From positions 1 through 28,419 of the forward strand of contig USCR01000014.1 in NCBI GenBank assembly GCA_900553295.1: 28,419 nt of DNA, given 5' to 3'. Made by a program: the position numbers and the translations under genes. The stretch is from an uncultured Eubacteriales bacterium. GTDB taxonomy: Bacteria; Bacillota; Clostridia; Christensenellales; Aristaeellaceae. This document shows positions 16,290 to 24,156 of this stretch, in pieces. The notes below the pieces were generated by a model. It had not been told where the DNA came from, did not search any database, and worked only from the letters and a program-made list of their open reading frames with translations. Positions within the stretch are counted from its first letter, which is position 1. Every line of letters begins with the position of its first letter.

Positions 16290-17123
16290 TTACTCCTCCG
16301 CATCCGTTTCAGCTGGAGCCACCGCGGAGAAGCCTACCTTGGCAAACACCGCCATGGCTTCCTCTCCCTGAAGATAGTCCAGGAATTCCTGAGCCGCTTC
16401 CCCATGGGCTGCCGTCTTAAGCACCGCGGCAGGGTAGATGACCTGGCCGCACATCTCGGGGGTCGCGCTGTCCACCACGGTCAGGCCCGCGCTGAACGCG
16501 TCCGTGCAATAGATCACGCCGCAGTCCACACTGGCTTCACTGACCTGGGTGGTAACTTCCTTTACATTGGAGCCATAGGTCAGTTCACCGGCATTGGCCA
16601 GCTCTTCCTCATCCAAGCCATAGTAGGCCAGGATCTTCTGGGTATATTGACCCACGGGCACGTCGCTGTTCCCCATGGCCATGAACAGTTCGCCCGCTTT
16701 CAGGGCCTCCGCCATTTGGTCAAAACTTTCGATGCCCTTGGGGTTGCCTTCGGGAACCACCAGGGTCACTTTGTTTTCCAGCAGATTGATGCGGGAATCC
16801 GCCACCACAAAGTCCAGCCCTTCCGTGTTCACGGAGGCGTCGGCATTGATGTCCAGCTGGTCCATCTGCTTCTGACCCGCAGAGATGAACAGGTCGCAGT
16901 CCGCGCCCTCCTGAATCTGCGTTTTCAGGGTACCGGAGGAGTCAAAGTTGTACGTAAGGACAATGCCGGGATGGGCGGCTTCATACAGGGCCTTGATTTC
17001 CGTCAGGGTTTCCGTCATGGAAGCCGCTGCGAAAACGATGATCTCCGTCTGCGCCTCCGCCAGGGAAAGCGCAGGGAGCGCCGCCACACAAAGAACCAAG
17101 AGCAGGGACAACAACTTTTTCAT
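16290..17123 (-). CDS. modA: molybdate-binding protein
   Basis: Extracellular oxyanion binder that delivers molybdate (possibly tungstate) to ModBC. 277 aa. Signal peptide MKKLLSLLLVLCVAALPALS with cleavage near LAEA; no lipobox cysteine. The mature protein starts with the ModA hallmark FAAASMTETLTEI, then FDSSGTLKTQIQEGADCDLF. It further has MGNSDVPVGQY and the C-terminal YPAAVLKTA typical of the family. The two Ser-containing loops (AAAS, DSSGT) are the expected oxyanion ligands. The gene carries a structured leader of about 190 nt (see the riboswitch entry). SD AAAAGGAGAGG lies 6 nt before ATG 17123. Confidence 0.94.
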   Translation of the reverse strand: MKKLLSLLLVLCVAALPALSLAEAQTEIIVFAAASMTETLTEIKALYEAAHPGIVLTYNFDSSGTLKTQIQEGADCDLFISAGQKQMDQLDINADASVNTEGLDFVVADSRINLLENKVTLVVPEGNPKGIESFDQMAEALKAGELFMAMGNSDVPVGQYTQKILAYYGLDEEELANAGELTYGSNVKEVTTQVSEASVDCGVIYCTDAFSAGLTVVDSATPEMCGQVIYPAAVLKTAAHGEAAQEFLDYLQGEEAMAVFAKVGFSAVAPAETDAEE

Positions 17124-17128
17124 GCAAA

Positions 17129-17316
17129 CCTCTCCTTTTCAAAAATATTGAAAAAGGAGACTGGCTTCCCGCGCACAGGAAAGCGTGCCGCGGGTTCCGT
17201 CTCCTTCTCAATCACGGAAGGTCGCCGCGTTTCCACGGCGGCCCTGCGGAGGATGGCACCTCCATCGGCCCAGACATCATGGCGTCGCTTTAGACAGCCG
17301 GGCTCGGAGACAGGGT
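17129..17316 (-). promoter_or_regulatory. Moco-type riboswitch with SD-sequestering expression platform
   Basis: On the minus strand the leader has the conserved-looking CTCCGAGCC (around 17308-17300), the hairpin GATGG-AGGTG-CCATC and GCCGCCGTGGAAACGCGGC with a GGAAAC loop. It is closed by P1 between CTGTCTCC (17313-17306) and GGAGACGG (17204-17197). These features and its position upstream of modA match the molybdenum-cofactor RNA motif as I remember it. Downstream are a GC-rich hairpin (17194-17168) and two more complementary arms: an anti-SD (17161-17148) and the SD arm (17142-17129). P1 and the anti-SD compete for the same GGAGAC, giving a two-state switch. A weak promoter (TTGCGG-17-TAGTAT) ends near 17332. 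Confidence 0.78.
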
Positions 17317-17405
17317 ATAAAGAACATATTTATACTAACATTTTTCGCGTTTTACCGCAAGAAGAAGTCTCAGGGAATGCGCAGAACGTGCCCTAGCCCG
17401 CGATC

Positions 17406-17897
17406 TTACTTGCGGGCGCATTCCCCGGCGTCTCCCACAAGGATGGCCAGGCCGTGATCCAGCGTAGGAAGAATATATTCCAGGTTTTCCTTTACCGCCT
17501 TGGGGCTGCCGGGCAGGTTTACAATCAGCGTCCGGCCGCGGATACCGCTCACCGCCCGGGACAGCATGCCCCGGGGCGTGATGGACAGGCTATGGTAGCG
17601 CATGGCCTCCGCGATGCCGGGCACGGGGCGTTCCACCACGTCCATGGTTGCCTCGGGCGCATTGTCCCGGGGCGAAAAGCCCGTGCCCCCGGTGGTGAGG
17701 ATCAGCTCTGCCTGACCGCCATCGCAAATTTCCCGGAGCGCCTGTGCCAGGCCTTCCCGGTCATCATTGAGCAGCAGCTGCCGGCTCACCTGGTAGCCTG
17801 CCGCCTCCACCATTTCCCGGATCACCCGGCCGCTCACGTCCTCCCGTTCGCCGCGGGCGCCTTTATCCGACAGGGTAATGATCGCCACCTTGTACAT
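17406..17897 (-). CDS. mogA: molybdopterin adenylyltransferase, MogA/MoaB family
   Basis: Adenylylates molybdopterin to prepare it for metal insertion by MoeA. 163 aa, normal for the family. Sequence order: MYKVAIITLSDKGARGERED at the start, the substrate-loop motif LTTGGTGFSPRD, and SRAVSGIRGRTLIVNLPGSP near the C-terminus. Start ATG 17897 was selected because GGAGG lies 8 nt upstream. It follows moaA by 38 nt. MogA and MoaB are close paralogues, so the symbol is a best guess. Confidence 0.9.
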   Translation of the reverse strand: MYKVAIITLSDKGARGEREDVSGRVIREMVEAAGYQVSRQLLLNDDREGLAQALREICDGGQAELILTTGGTGFSPRDNAPEATMDVVERPVPGIAEAMRYHSLSITPRGMLSRAVSGIRGRTLIVNLPGSPKAVKENLEYILPTLDHGLAILVGDAGECARK

Positions 17898-17935
17898 GGG
17901 CAGCGCCTCCTTCCTGATAAGTCCCATGCGGCCCT

Positions 17936-18907
17936 TCAGCCGCCGATTTCGTTCATTCGCCGGATCTCCCGGTCCTCGATGTCCTCGGTAAAGCCATGGC
18001 GTTTGGGCTTATGGGCAATGGCCTCCCGGAGAGCGGCTTCCAGCTCCGCCTCCGAAATGCCCTCCCGCAGCAGCTTGCGCAAGTCCAGCCCTGCCCGATG
18101 GTTCAGGCACAGCTTCAAAAAGCCGTCCGCCGTCAGCCGCACCCGGTTGCAGCGGTCGCAAAACTCGTGGCTCATGGGGCTGATGAAGCCGATACTGCCC
18201 CGGAAGCCTGCCGGGCGAACATACCTGGCCGGGCCATAGCCGTGATGGCTTTCATCCCTGGAAAGGGGACCAAAGGCCGCGGCCATTTGCGTCTCCAGCT
18301 CGTCGGAGGGAATGGGTGACAGCTCCGCGCCGCAGCCCACGGGCATCAGCTCGATAAAGCGCACGCAGATGTCCCGGTCCCTGGCCATGGCCGCCAGCTC
18401 CGTCAGCCCGGCTTCGTTCCACCCCCGGACAGGAACGGCATTGATCTTTACCCGCAGCCCCGCTTCCAGGGCATCGTTTATCACCCGAAGCACCTTGTCC
18501 AGCTCGCCCCCCCGCGTCATGCGGCGGTAAGCGTCAGGGTCCAAGGTATCCAGGCTGATGTTCAGCGCGTTCAGCCCCGCCTGCTTCGCCCGGCTCACCT
18601 GGCCATCCAGGAGAATGCCGTTGGTGGTCATGGCGATTTCCTCAATCCCCGGGATATGGTGTATGCGGTCCACCAAATCCAGGCAACCCAGGCGCGCCAT
18701 GGGTTCGCCTCCCGTCACGCGCACGTAGCGCACGCCCAGGTGTTGCAGGGCCCGCACCACACGCTCGATCTCCTCAAAGGTGAGGATATCCCCATGTCCC
18801 AGGCAGGTCACGCCTTCCTGGGGCATACAGTAGATGCAGCGCAGGTTGCACCGGTCGGTAATGGAAATGCGCACATAGTCAATGGTACGCCCGCAAGCGT
18901 CAAGCAT
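17936..18907 (-). CDS. moaA: GTP 3',8-cyclase, radical SAM
   Basis: Converts GTP to 3',8-cyclo-7,8-dihydro-GTP, the first step of Moco synthesis, using SAM and two [4Fe-4S] clusters. 323 aa. SAM-cluster motif CNLRCIYC (Cys20, 24, 27); the second cluster is bound by CDRC and Cys13 further on (CDRCNRVRL...LCL). The essential C-terminal Gly-Gly tail is present (NEIGG). The start was moved from 19009 to ATG 18907, which overlaps the moaC end by 8 nt and has GGGGGAGA upstream; the extra residues are not MoaA-like. It partners with MoaC. Confidence 0.95.
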   Translation of the reverse strand: MLDACGRTIDYVRISITDRCNLRCIYCMPQEGVTCLGHGDILTFEEIERVVRALQHLGVRYVRVTGGEPMARLGCLDLVDRIHHIPGIEEIAMTTNGILLDGQVSRAKQAGLNALNISLDTLDPDAYRRMTRGGELDKVLRVINDALEAGLRVKINAVPVRGWNEAGLTELAAMARDRDICVRFIELMPVGCGAELSPIPSDELETQMAAAFGPLSRDESHHGYGPARYVRPAGFRGSIGFISPMSHEFCDRCNRVRLTADGFLKLCLNHRAGLDLRKLLREGISEAELEAALREAIAHKPKRHGFTEDIEDREIRRMNEIGG

Positions 18908-19409
18908 CGCCGCTCTCCCCCTCAAACTCGGGATCATTGATGAACAGGCCGCTTTTGCCGCCGGTTTTCTTGGCCAGGTGAATACCGGTGATCTCCATGC
19001 GTTTGTCAATGGCCTTGCACATGTCGTAAATCGTCAGCAGGGCCACGCTCACGCCCGTAAGGGCTTCCATTTCCACCCCTGTTTGTCCCTTCAGCGAGGC
19101 GGTGCATATGGCCTCCACCTCGCACTGCTCCCTGTCCAGCCGAAAGTCCACCGAGCACTTGCCCAGCATCAGCGGATGGCACATGGGAATCAGCTCACTG
19201 GTACGCTTCACCGCCATAATGCCCGCGACCCGGGCCACGCCCAGCACATCGCCTTTCTTGGCCGTGCCCTCCGTAATGGCTTGCAGCGTTTCGGGACTAA
19301 CGCGGATGCGTCCCTTGGCCACCGCGGTGCGGGAGGTTTCCTCCTTGTGGGTTACGTCCACCATGATGGCCTGCCCTTTGGCATCGAAATGGGTGAGCTT
19401 TTCAATCAC
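18900..19409 (-). CDS. moaC: cyclic pyranopterin monophosphate synthase
   Basis: Turns the MoaA product into cyclic pyranopterin monophosphate. 169 aa. Motifs: [38 protein letters not shown] (active-site His/Cys region), [20 protein letters not shown] with Asp and MCKAIDK, and [11 protein letters not shown]. The start is GTG 19409, in a GTGA overlap with the moeA stop, preceded by a near-perfect SD GGAGGTGAT located inside moeA. Translational coupling with moeA and moaA is evident. Confidence 0.96.
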   Translation of the reverse strand: MIEKLTHFDAKGQAIMVDVTHKEETSRTAVAKGRIRVSPETLQAITEGTAKKGDVLGVARVAGIMAVKRTSELIPMCHPLMLGKCSVDFRLDREQCEVEAICTASLKGQTGVEMEALTGVSVALLTIYDMCKAIDKRMEITGIHLAKKTGGKSGLFINDPEFEGESGDA

Positions 19410-20605
19410 AGCAGGATCACCTCCACCCGGTCTCCCCCGTGGAGCGGTCCGGTACCCGCGGGAATATCGATCAGGCAGTTGCAGCCGATCATGGTTGCCA
19501 GGGATCCGCTGGAGTGGTTGTCACCCGTCAGCGTCACACGCTCCCCCTCCATCCGCGCGCGAATCAGGCGCCGGCCCTTGCTTTCCTTGGGAAAGTCTCC
19601 TTCCAGCACGCCCTGTGCCCGGCGCAATTCCACATGCTTTTCCCCCGCCAGGCGGCGCAGCACCGGCACCGCAAAAACCTCAAAGCAGGCCAGCGCCGCA
19701 AAGGGATTTCCAGACAGGCAGATCAGCAGCTTGCCCTGATACACCCCGCATAGCAGCGGGCTGCCGGGCTTCATGGCTACCTTCCAGAAAAGGCGCTCCG
19801 CCCCCAGCAAAGGGAGAACTTGATGAAAAATATCTTTTTTCCCCACGGACACACCGCCCGTGGTTAGAAGGATGTCGCAGTGTTCCACCACCTGGCGCAG
19901 GGCTTGGGCAACCACCTCCGGGTCATCCTCCTGGCTGGTGGGAGAAATGAAGGAAACACCCAGCTCGGCAAGACGGGCGCTGAGCACCGCGCGGTTGGCA
20001 TCGTAGATTTTTCCAAAGGGGAGCTCTTCCCCAGGCTGGCGCAGCTCATCCCCGGTGCACAGCAGCGCCACACGCACAGGGGCGTATACCTTCACCCCGG
20101 TAACGCCAAGGCTGGCCAGCACGCCCATATGGGCGGCGGTAATCCGTTCGCCCCGGTGCAATACCACATCGCCCAGGTGCACGTCCTCCCCGGCCCGGCA
20201 TACGTTCCGGCCCGCAGGTACGGCGGCGTATATCTCCACGGTGTCCATGCCCTGGTCCGTATCTTCCTGGCGCACCACACAATCGCAGGCGGCGGGTACC
20301 GGGGCGCCGGTCATGACACGCAGGGCCTGTCCCGGGCCTGGAGCAAAGATTTCCCCGCAGCCCGCGCAAGCCTCGCCGATGACCTGCAGCCGTACGGGAT
20401 TGTCCCGGCTGGCTCCGGCAATGTCCGCCCCCCGCAGGGCATACCCATCCAGGGGCGAACGGTCAAAGGGCGGCACCTGGATGGGCGCGGCCACATCCTC
20501 CGCCGCCACCCTGCCCAGCAATGCCTGTAAAGGCGCGTACTCCGTGCGCTCCACGGGGTGAACGCGGTCCATCAGCAGCGCCAGTGCGCTCTCAAGGCTT
20601 TCCAT
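19406..20605 (-). CDS. moeA: molybdopterin molybdenumtransferase
   Basis: Inserts molybdate into adenylylated molybdopterin. 399 aa, full length, with the MoeA domain order. N-terminal region with [14 protein letters not shown] and [14 protein letters not shown], the MPT-binding MogA-like domain with CTGDEL and [27 protein letters not shown], and a C-terminal beta-barrel. ATG 20605 was chosen, since GAGGGG lies just upstream; a GTG two codons earlier is possible. It lies 9 nt after the molybdopterin-binding protein gene. Confidence 0.95.
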   Translation of the reverse strand: MESLESALALLMDRVHPVERTEYAPLQALLGRVAAEDVAAPIQVPPFDRSPLDGYALRGADIAGASRDNPVRLQVIGEACAGCGEIFAPGPGQALRVMTGAPVPAACDCVVRQEDTDQGMDTVEIYAAVPAGRNVCRAGEDVHLGDVVLHRGERITAAHMGVLASLGVTGVKVYAPVRVALLCTGDELRQPGEELPFGKIYDANRAVLSARLAELGVSFISPTSQEDDPEVVAQALRQVVEHCDILLTTGGVSVGKKDIFHQVLPLLGAERLFWKVAMKPGSPLLCGVYQGKLLICLSGNPFAALACFEVFAVPVLRRLAGEKHVELRRAQGVLEGDFPKESKGRRLIRARMEGERVTLTGDNHSSGSLATMIGCNCLIDIPAGTGPLHGGDRVEVILL

Positions 20606-20614
20606 AGCCACCCC

Positions 20615-21643
20615 TCACTTTCCGAAACCGCAGTTGGGCCAGGTGCATACCGGGCAATTCAGGCACAAGCCGCCCTCGCCCATGCGCACCAGGTCCTCGC
20701 GCTTGATCTCCACCCCCGCGGCCACCCGGGGAAGCACCAGGTCAAACACCGTGCGCTTGGCATACATCACGCATCCCGGCAGGCCCAGCACAGGGATTTT
20801 CCCGCTTTCGGTGGGGAGATAGGCCACCAGCATCATGGCGCCCGGCAGCACCGGCGCGCCGTAGGTCACCATGCGCGCCCCCGTGGCACGAATGGCCGCG
20901 GGCGTGCGGTCGTCGGGGTCCACACTCATGCCGCCGGTGGTCATAATCAGCTCCGCGCCCTGATCCCGCAGTTCCAAAATGGCCGCGGTAATCTTCTGCG
21001 GATCATCGGGGCAAAGGGTGTGGCCCATGACGGTCATACCATAGTCTTTCAGCTTTTGCTCAATCACGGGGGTAAACGTATCCTGGATGCGGCCGTAGAA
21101 CACCTCGTTACCGGTGGTCACAATGCCGCACCGCAGGGGGCGGAAGGGCAGCACCTGCAAAAGGGGTGTCTCCCCGGCCACGCGCTTCACCCGCTCCATT
21201 TTTTCCTTTTTAATCACCAGCGGAATCACCCGGGTACCTGCCAGCTTGTCCCCTGCCTTTACCGGCGTGAATCCATGCCGGGTGGCAATCATGATTTCCT
21301 CAATGGCGTTGACCGCCTCCAGGCGGGCGCTGTCGATGGTCAGCAGTCCGTCGCAGGTGGCGATGAGCTCGATTTTCCCCTCCTGGGGCGTGGTGGGTCG
21401 CATGTTCTGCCCCATGCAAACATCCCGCAGGATCTCCGCAGCCTCATCCTCGTGGTAGCAGGTGTCGTCCTTCTCCCACACGTAGAGATGATCCTTGCCC
21501 AGCTTGAGCAGCTCAGGGATGTCCTCTTCCGTAACCACATGACCTTTTTTGAAGGCCACGCCTTTTTTCACGTCTTTGACAATAACCGTTATATCATGGC
21601 AAAGCACATGTCCCTGTGCATGAATGGTTTCAATGTAGCGCAT
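20615..21643 (-). CDS. molybdopterin-binding protein with cysteine-rich tail
   Basis: 342 aa from ATG 21643 (GAGGAGGG 8 nt upstream). A C-terminal MoCF/MPT-binding domain (about 170-320) carries IVTTGNEVFYGR, MTTGGMSVDPDDRTP and LGLPGCVMYAKRTVFD, as in MoeA domain III. The N-terminal half (HVLCHDITVIVKD, GHVVTEEDIPELLKLGKDHL) differs from MoeA. The tail is CLNCPVCTWPNCGFGK, four cysteines suited to a metal or Fe-S site. Relatives sit in Moco clusters of anaerobic Clostridia. It may be a MoeA-like protein for a specialised cofactor form, or a storage or delivery protein; the role is not established. First gene of the minus arm. Confidence 0.85.
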   Translation of the reverse strand: MRYIETIHAQGHVLCHDITVIVKDVKKGVAFKKGHVVTEEDIPELLKLGKDHLYVWEKDDTCYHEDEAAEILRDVCMGQNMRPTTPQEGKIELIATCDGLLTIDSARLEAVNAIEEIMIATRHGFTPVKAGDKLAGTRVIPLVIKKEKMERVKRVAGETPLLQVLPFRPLRCGIVTTGNEVFYGRIQDTFTPVIEQKLKDYGMTVMGHTLCPDDPQKITAAILELRDQGAELIMTTGGMSVDPDDRTPAAIRATGARMVTYGAPVLPGAMMLVAYLPTESGKIPVLGLPGCVMYAKRTVFDLVLPRVAAGVEIKREDLVRMGEGGLCLNCPVCTWPNCGFGK

Positions 21644-21674
21644 GAGAATAGCCCTCCTCATTCAATTCGGCATC

Positions 21675-21703
21675 AGTATAGCACAGGGCAATACCTGTTT
21701 CAA
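21675..21703 (-). promoter_or_regulatory. promoter of the minus-strand Moco operon
   Basis: Minus strand TTGAAA (21698-21703), 17-nt spacer, TATACT (21675-21680), 32 nt before ATG 21643. The leader is too short to hold a riboswitch, unlike modA. Confidence 0.82.
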
Positions 21704-21750
21704 GCAAAAAAACGGCGCATTTCCTCAGAAAGCCCCTGCTTTCGTCACCC

Positions 21751-21778
21751 TTTACATCCTTGCAAATTCTGCTATAAT
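21751..21778 (+). promoter_or_regulatory. promoter of the plus-strand Moco accessory operon
   Basis: TTTACA (21751-21756), 16-nt spacer, perfect TATAAT (21773-21778), 34 nt before ATG 21812. Divergent from the minus promoter with 47 bp between the two -35 boxes, where a shared regulator could bind. No clear palindrome was seen there. Confidence 0.8.
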
Positions 21779-21811
21779 ACCACTGAAAAGCAAGGGAAAT
21801 GAGGGACATTC

Positions 21812-22582
21812 ATGCGCGTTGTCACGCCCTGGTTGGACCTGCCCAACGTGCCGGACGCATGGTGCCGCAGGCTCACGGCATGCCACGCCGGGGCACAGAC
21901 AGCCGGCGCGTTTTTTCCGCGTCCCCGCCATGAAATTACCCAGGTGCATGATCTGGCCCTGACCGCGCTGGCACGCGGGCGGGTGATGGTCATCTACATA
22001 GACGGGCTGGGCTACTCCCTGTACCGGCGTGCCACGCTGCCCGCCATCAAAAAACGCTTCCGCTGCCACCGGGCGCGGACTGCCTTTCCGCCCCTGACGC
22101 AGCCCTGCATGGCCTCCATGCTCACCGGCCTCTGGCCTGCACAGCATGGCATATGGAGCCGCCGGGATCATCATCCCAGGGGTGCTTCGCTGCTGGCCGT
22201 GCCGGGCGCGGTGCTGGTGGAGGCGGACAGCCCGCCCCTCTCCCTGGAAAAGCCGCCGGTGCTCACCTTGCCTGGCCCAGGGGAGACCGTGGACGGCGCG
22301 GTGCTGAAAGCCGCCCTGCCCCTGTGCCGCGGGGAAGCGCCGCTGTTCATTGTGCACTTCCACGGGTTGGACGACCGGGAGCACGATGTGGGCGACCAGC
22401 CCAGGCTGCTTGCGGACAAGTTTCGGGAGCTGGACAAAGCCGTGGAGCAGCTGTGCGCTGCTTTCCACGGGCATGTGATCCTCTGCGCCGACCACGGCGC
22501 CCATCGCAGCGGCAAGGGCGGCGAGCATGGCAGTTTTACACGGCATGATATGTATGTACCCTTGGGGGAGGCGGATGTATGA
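21812..22582 (+). CDS. alkaline phosphatase superfamily (NPP-like) phosphohydrolase
   Basis: 256 aa, compact for the superfamily. All expected metal and nucleophile positions of nucleotide pyrophosphatase/phosphodiesterases can be aligned by eye. They are Asp64 (VIYIDGLGY), nucleophile Thr96 (TAFPPLTQP), Asp187 and His191 (DxxxH), Asp227-His228 (CADHGAH) and His239 (EHG). No signal peptide or membrane segment, so it is probably cytoplasmic. ATG 21812 follows GAGGG by about 9 nt. First gene of the plus arm and translationally coupled to the next gene by ATGA. Context suggests a phosphoester or pyrophosphate linked to the molybdenum cofactor, such as a nucleotide form or MPT-AMP. That is inference only, and a general phosphodiesterase is possible. 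Confidence 0.75.
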   Translation: MRVVTPWLDLPNVPDAWCRRLTACHAGAQTAGAFFPRPRHEITQVHDLALTALARGRVMVIYIDGLGYSLYRRATLPAIKKRFRCHRARTAFPPLTQPCMASMLTGLWPAQHGIWSRRDHHPRGASLLAVPGAVLVEADSPPLSLEKPPVLTLPGPGETVDGAVLKAALPLCRGEAPLFIVHFHGLDDREHDVGDQPRLLADKFRELDKAVEQLCAAFHGHVILCADHGAHRSGKGGEHGSFTRHDMYVPLGEADV

Positions 22583-22896
22583 CCGGTTTACAGCCTGGTT
22601 GGGAGGCATTGCCCCGTACCAACGCCGTCACGCGCACTACCAGCGCTTCGGGCCAGGCGCGTGAGGAAACCCTGTCCGGCGTTCCGCTGGCGCAGGCGTT
22701 CATCTCACCGCCGCAGGAGCGGGTGCGCATTCAGTGCGCTGACGGCGCGGCGCTGCTGGTTTCCGCTGCCGACGCCATGCAGGCGCTGCTGGCGCCCCTG
22801 CCGGAAGGCGGCTGGCAAGTCATTTTTCCCCAGGATGCTACCCGCCGGCGGCGCATGAAGCATCCCGTTGCCTTTATCCTGGATGAAGGAGTCTGA
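22579..22896 (+). CDS. small protein of unknown function in Moco operon
   Basis: 105 aa with no confident family match. The first 40 residues are polar. The rest reads as a small beta-rich domain: RVRIQCADGAALLVSAADAM, then GGWQVIFPQDATRRRRMKHP and an FILDEG end. The pattern 'DG..L..S..DA......GGW.VIFP.D...R..MKHPV' faintly recalls the C-terminal strands of oxidoreductase molybdopterin-binding (SUOX-fold) domains, but the conserved Moco-ligating Cys is absent and the protein is too short. ATG 22579 overlaps the preceding stop (ATGA), with GGGGGAGG 8 nt upstream. Coupling to the AlkP-like gene and position before mobB argue for a cofactor-related or adaptor role (inference). Confidence 0.7.
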   Translation: MTGLQPGWEALPRTNAVTRTTSASGQAREETLSGVPLAQAFISPPQERVRIQCADGAALLVSAADAMQALLAPLPEGGWQVIFPQDATRRRRMKHPVAFILDEGV

Positions 22897-22904
22897 TCTG
22901 TTCC

Positions 22905-23594
22905 ATGAAGCTACTGACCATTGTAGGCATCCGTAAATCCGGCAAAACCAGTACCGTCACAGCGCTCATTGAGGAGATCCGCCGCCGGGGCAAGACGGTG
23001 GGGACCTGCAAAACAGTATTTTGTCCCACCTTTTCCATGGATCAGCCCAAGTCCAACACGGCCCGTCATACCCGGGCAGGCGCGAACCTGGTCTGCGCCC
23101 GCGCACGCCACGAAACCGCTCTGCTCTACCCGCAGGCGCTGCCCCTGTCCCGCTTGCTGGAAAGCTACGCGGGGCTTGACTACGTGCTGCTGGAAGGGGA
23201 CTATCTCTCCCCCGTGCCGCGCCTGGTGGCTGCGCATACCCCTGAGGACGCTCTACCGCGGATGAACACGCTAACCCTGGCCTTTGTGGGGCGTATCAGT
23301 GCGTTGGAAGCGGAGCTGCCTCTTCCGCGGTTTAATGCTTTGATGGACGCTGCCGCCTTGCTGGATTTCCTTGACGCCAACGTGCCGGATGTCCAGCCCA
23401 GTGCTGCCCTGGATGAGCCGTTGCCCCCAGTGGCCGGGGTGACGGATGACGGCTTCTGCCAATGCGGATGCCATCACCACTTAAAAAAGCAGGCAAGCGC
23501 CGGCATACAGCTAACGGTGGACGGGGAGGTTCTGTCCCTGACCCAGGAGCAGCAGGCCTTGATACGCGCCTGGAAAGAGGCCGCCCGTGGCTGA
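22905..23594 (+). CDS. mobB: MobB-like P-loop GTPase/adaptor with Cys-His tail
   Basis: 229 aa. N-terminal P-loop GIRKSGKTS (8-16) followed by IEEIRRRGKTVGTCKT, as in MobB, the protein that assists attachment of the nucleotide to molybdopterin. The remainder is longer than in classical MobB (about 170 aa). It contains VLLEGDY, the equivalent of the LLVEGF-type motif, and near the C-terminus a CxCxCHHH cluster (185-192), likely a metal site. This extended form is common in anaerobe Moco loci, to my knowledge. The SD is weak (GGAG about 13 nt upstream). It overlaps the next gene by 8 nt. No MobA or MocA nucleotidyltransferase is present in the window. Confidence 0.82.
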   Translation: MKLLTIVGIRKSGKTSTVTALIEEIRRRGKTVGTCKTVFCPTFSMDQPKSNTARHTRAGANLVCARARHETALLYPQALPLSRLLESYAGLDYVLLEGDYLSPVPRLVAAHTPEDALPRMNTLTLAFVGRISALEAELPLPRFNALMDAAALLDFLDANVPDVQPSAALDEPLPPVAGVTDDGFCQCGCHHHLKKQASAGIQLTVDGEVLSLTQEQQALIRAWKEAARG

Positions 23595-24156
23595 GTCCTT
23601 GTCCTTGGCACGGCATATATTTCTTACCGGCGAAAAGCAGGTGGGAAAGAGTACCCTGTGGCAGCGCCTGATTGCCCGGCAGCAGTTGCGTTGTGCAGGA
23701 TTCGAAACCCGGCTGCTCATGCTGGAAGGGCAGCGCAGGGGCTTCATCCTGCACGGCCGGGTGGACATGGACCCTGCCAGCAACGACTGTATCGTCTCCG
23801 TGCGCACCGGGCCCCGCAAAAGCGTACCGGTGCTGGACGTATTCAACGAAAACGGCGTGGAGATACTTCGCCGCAGCCTGGACAGCGATGCTCCTTTTCT
23901 TTTGATGGATGAACTGGGCAAGCTGGAGCGCCAGGCGGAAGCCTTTTGCAGCCAAGTGCGCCTGTGTCTGGACAGCGAAAAGCGCGTGCTGGGCGTATTG
24001 CAGCAGTGCGACAGCCCGCTGGTGGCGGAAATTGCCACCCGTCCAGATGTTACGCTGCTACGGGTAACGGTGGATAATCGGGAGGCGCTGCTGAACGCGC
24101 TGATTTCTGGACTGACGCCTGCCGCCTGTCCCCGCAAGATCCGGGAGGAACTATAG
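23587..24156 (+). CDS. THEP1-like P-loop nucleoside triphosphatase
   Basis: 189 aa. Walker A GEKQVGKST (15-23), then LIARQQLRCAGFETR, the strand-rich GFILHGRVDM, and Walker B LLMDELGKLE. This is the pattern of THEP1/NTPase_1 proteins, which hydrolyse NTPs and in some bacteria neighbour molybdate transport genes. The start is GTG 23587, overlapping mobB by 8 nt. Two adjacent P-loop proteins (this and MobB) suggest a cooperating pair, for example energy coupling or quality control of the pterin nucleotide, but no function is shown by sequence. Confidence 0.83.
   Translation: MAESLSLARHIFLTGEKQVGKSTLWQRLIARQQLRCAGFETRLLMLEGQRRGFILHGRVDMDPASNDCIVSVRTGPRKSVPVLDVFNENGVEILRRSLDSDAPFLLMDELGKLERQAEAFCSQVRLCLDSEKRVLGVLQQCDSPLVAEIATRPDVTLLRVTVDNREALLNALISGLTPAACPRKIREEL

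Noticed and set aside
21704..21750. Shared operator between the divergent Moco promoters
   Set aside because: No palindrome or direct repeat was visible in the 47 bp between the -35 boxes.
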